7,847 nt of DNA from a bacterium (GTDB taxonomy: Bacteria; Krumholzibacteriota; Krumholzibacteria; LZORAL124-64-63), in contig JAASSM010000057.1 of the NCBI GenBank assembly GCA_021767885.1, positions 1 through 7,847 on the forward strand, read 5' to 3'. Under the pieces are notes generated by a model that had not been told where the DNA came from, did no database searches, and was given only the letters and a program-made list of their open reading frames with translations. This document shows, in pieces, positions 6,210 to 7,847 of the stretch (position 1 is its first letter; the number at the start of each line of letters is the position of its first letter). A program made the translations under genes and the position numbers.

Positions 6210-6623
6210 GTGAGCCACATCGAGACCCTGCGTGCCGCGTTGCCACCCGACGCCCACGCCGTCGTCATCGACGACAGCGCCACCATGCGGCGCATCTTCG
6301 CCAAGCAGCTCGACGACCTCGGCCTCGAGGTCAGCGCCTTCAACGACGGCCGCGAGGCCCTCGATGGCCTCGAGCAACGGATCGACCGGACCACCATCAT
6401 CTTCTCGGACATCCAGATGCCGACCATGGACGGCTTCGAGTTCTGCTGGCGCCTGCAGCAGGCCGACTGGTACGACGGCACGCCCCTGGTGATGGTCTCC
6501 ACCAACAGCGACGCCGCCAGCGTGGTGCGCGTGCTCAAGCTCGGCGCCGACGACTTCATCCCCAAGCCGTTCGGACGCGAGGACCTGGCCCAGATCATCG
6601 CGAGGGTGCTCGACCATGACTGA
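6210..6623 (+). CDS. CheY-like single-domain response regulator
   Basis: A 137-residue receiver domain with no output domain. The full phosphorylation site is visible: acidic pair Asp21-Asp22 (VVIDDS), phospho-acceptor Asp67 (FSDIQMP), Thr98 in VMVSTNS, and Lys119 in PKPF, with Phe116 at the aromatic switch position. It starts at GTG 6210; GAGAGG lies 8 nt upstream, and no ATG occurs until residue 26, which would remove the acidic pair. As a partner it has the CheA-like kinase that overlaps its end by 8 bp (ATGACTGA), a classic coupling arrangement. The role is either motor control, as for CheY, or phosphate relay or sink for this kinase; the sequence does not distinguish them. A roughly 110-bp leader after the ferredoxin terminator contains CGGACGG repeats but no clear promoter. 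Confidence 0.93.
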   Translation: MSHIETLRAALPPDAHAVVIDDSATMRRIFAKQLDDLGLEVSAFNDGREALDGLEQRIDRTTIIFSDIQMPTMDGFEFCWRLQQADWYDGTPLVMVSTNSDAASVVRVLKLGADDFIPKPFGREDLAQIIARVLDHD

Positions 6624-7847
6624 AGTGACCACCACGCAGACCCGCACCGTCGACCGCATGCAGGTCCGGATCGAGCACCTGGACAAGTTGCTCTCCCTGG
6701 CCGGCGAGGTGATCATCACCAGCGCCAACCTCCAGGATCTCGAGCGGCGCGCCAACACCACCGGCCGGACCGGCAGCGGCTTCAACCAGGACTCGCTCCA
6801 CCTGATCAAGTCCAGCAACGAGGCCACGCGCCGCATCAGCCAGGACCTGCACGACCTGGTCATGGCCATCCGTCTGGTGGAGATCGACGAGACCTTCCGC
6901 CTGCTCCGCCGGCCGGCCCGCGACCTCTGCCGCAACCTCGGACGCGATGCGGACGTGGTCTTCACCGGTGGCGACACGCTCATCGACAAGGCCCTCGCCG
7001 AGCGGCTCGTGGACCCGCTGCTGCACCTGCTGCGCAATGCCGTCGATCATGGCGTGGAGGCGCCCATGGATCGCAAGCAGGCCGGCAAGGACCTGCGCGG
7101 GCGCGTCGAGATCGTCGCCACCGACGCCGAGCACCACACCGAGCTCCAGGTCCGCGACGACGGCGCCGGCATCGACGAGCCCACGGTCCGCGCCCTGGCC
7201 GCCGAGCGGCTGGGCGAGGCCGCCGCGCGCCGGCCGCTGGTGGACGTGCTCTGCCAGCCCGGCCTGAGCACCGCGACGGAGGTCTCGGCCACCAGCGGAC
7301 GCGGCGTGGGTCTGGACCTGGTGCGCTCGGTGGTGGACGAGTTCGACGGCGAGATGACCCTCGACTCCCAGCCCGGCCGGGGCAGCACCTTCACGCTGCG
7401 GATCCCCAAGCTGCGCGCGGTGAACATCATCGACGCGCTCACCCTCCGCGCCGGCCCCGACCTGTACGCCCTGCCCATCGAGCAGGTGGTGGCCAACATC
7501 GGCCTGCCCCGCGACGCCATCCGCACCGCCTTCGATCGCAGCCGCCACTTCCTCTACCAGGATGCGGTGGTGCCCCTGTTCTGCCTGCAGGAGACCCTCG
7601 GCGAGGAGCCGCTCGCCGACGAGCACGACCCGCTGCCGGTGATCATCCTGCGGGGGCGGGCGGGCAACGCCGCCTTCCTGGTCAGCGAGTTCCTCGGTCC
7701 GCAGAAGCTGGTGAACATCCCCCTGGACGAGGGCCTGGATCATCACCAGGCCATCGCCGGCACGGCCGTCTTCACCGGTGGGCGCCTGGGCCTGACCGTG
7801 GACGTGGATGCCCTGGTGACCGCCGTGCAGGGCGAGCCGGCTGCCAC
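6616..7847 (+). CDS. cheA: CheA-type histidine kinase without an N-terminal Hpt domain (3' end beyond the window)
   Basis: 410 codons are open from ATG 6616 to the window end. Domains in order: dimerisation domain P3 (about 14-88, starting RMQVRIEHLDKLLSLAGEV); ATP-binding domain P4 (about 89-265) with the N-box LLHLLRNAVDHGVE (135-148), G1 box DDGAGID (181-187), QPGLSTATEVSATSGRGVGLD (starting 214) with the G2 glycines, and GSTFTLRIP (256-264); then a CheW-like P5 domain (about 266-400) that would bind CheW and receptors. Canonical CheA has a P1 (Hpt) domain with the phosphorylated His and usually P2 before P3; both are absent, since the gene starts 13 residues before P3 and the upstream gene is an intact receiver. 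The phospho-accepting His must lie further downstream in this protein or on another protein, as in Rhodobacter sphaeroides CheA3/CheA4. Translationally coupled to the response regulator by an 8-bp overlap. Confidence 0.93.
   Translation, partial: MTEVTTTQTRTVDRMQVRIEHLDKLLSLAGEVIITSANLQDLERRANTTGRTGSGFNQDSLHLIKSSNEATRRISQDLHDLVMAIRLVEIDETFRLLRRPARDLCRNLGRDADVVFTGGDTLIDKALAERLVDPLLHLLRNAVDHGVEAPMDRKQAGKDLRGRVEIVATDAEHHTELQVRDDGAGIDEPTVRALAAERLGEAAARRPLVDVLCQPGLSTATEVSATSGRGVGLDLVRSVVDEFDGEMTLDSQPGRGSTFTLRIPKLRAVNIIDALTLRAGPDLYALPIEQVVANIGLPRDAIRTAFDRSRHFLYQDAVVPLFCLQETLGEEPLADEHDPLPVIILRGRAGNAAFLVSEFLGPQKLVNIPLDEGLDHHQAIAGTAVFTGGRLGLTVDVDALVTAVQGEPAA

Noticed and set aside
6595..7746. 383-codon minus-strand open frame opposite the CheA gene
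   Set aside because: Shadow of the CheA reading frame, which contains all kinase boxes in order; the antisense product has no domain.

Overview
This is a GC-rich, densely coded bacterial chromosome segment with nine genes that can be supported (one cut at each end) plus several regulatory sites. Nothing in it looks mobile, phage-derived or CRISPR-like, and no tRNA or rRNA was seen. The gene families (long EpsC-type serine acetyltransferase, RCK-domain potassium channel, exported DUF1573 protein, CheA) fit a Gram-negative-type bacterium such as a deltaproteobacterium-like or FCB-group lineage (for example Krumholzibacteriota or Gemmatimonadota). This placement is an inference; there is no phylogenetic marker to settle it.

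Left part, minus strand. From right to left come a two-TM RCK potassium channel (2484-3503), cysteine synthase cysK (1333-2310), serine O-acetyltransferase cysE (246-1271) and the N-terminus of an exported protein (1-155) that runs off the window. CysE makes O-acetylserine and CysK converts it with sulfide to cysteine, so the pair is the complete final branch of cysteine synthesis. A nested inverted repeat lies just upstream of cysK. The channel has an arginine where the K+ selectivity filter normally has its second glycine.

Middle, plus strand. A 168-bp divergent intergenic region with an 11-bp direct repeat separates the channel from a tight three-gene operon: an exported DUF1573 protein (3672-4697), a membrane-anchored rhodanese-fold protein whose active-site Cys is Gly (4713-5213), and a MauE/DoxX-type membrane protein (5206-5721). 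These three look like one envelope redox or sulfur-handling unit and are the best candidate here for an under-described system.

Right part, plus strand. A monocistronic 2[4Fe-4S] ferredoxin (5862-6035) has a good sigma70-type promoter, a 5'-UTR hairpin and a textbook intrinsic terminator. It is followed by a CheY-like response regulator (6210-6623), translationally coupled to a CheA-type kinase (6616 to the window end). This kinase begins directly at its dimerisation domain and lacks the N-terminal Hpt domain, so the phosphorylatable histidine must be elsewhere (further downstream in the same protein or on another protein).

Many long open frames in this window are antisense or frame-shifted shadows caused by high GC and were excluded. 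Starts of four genes (cysK, the channel, the DUF1573 gene, the ferredoxin) were moved inward to the codon with a proper Shine-Dalgarno sequence, and the first and last genes were read directly from the bases because they run off the ends.
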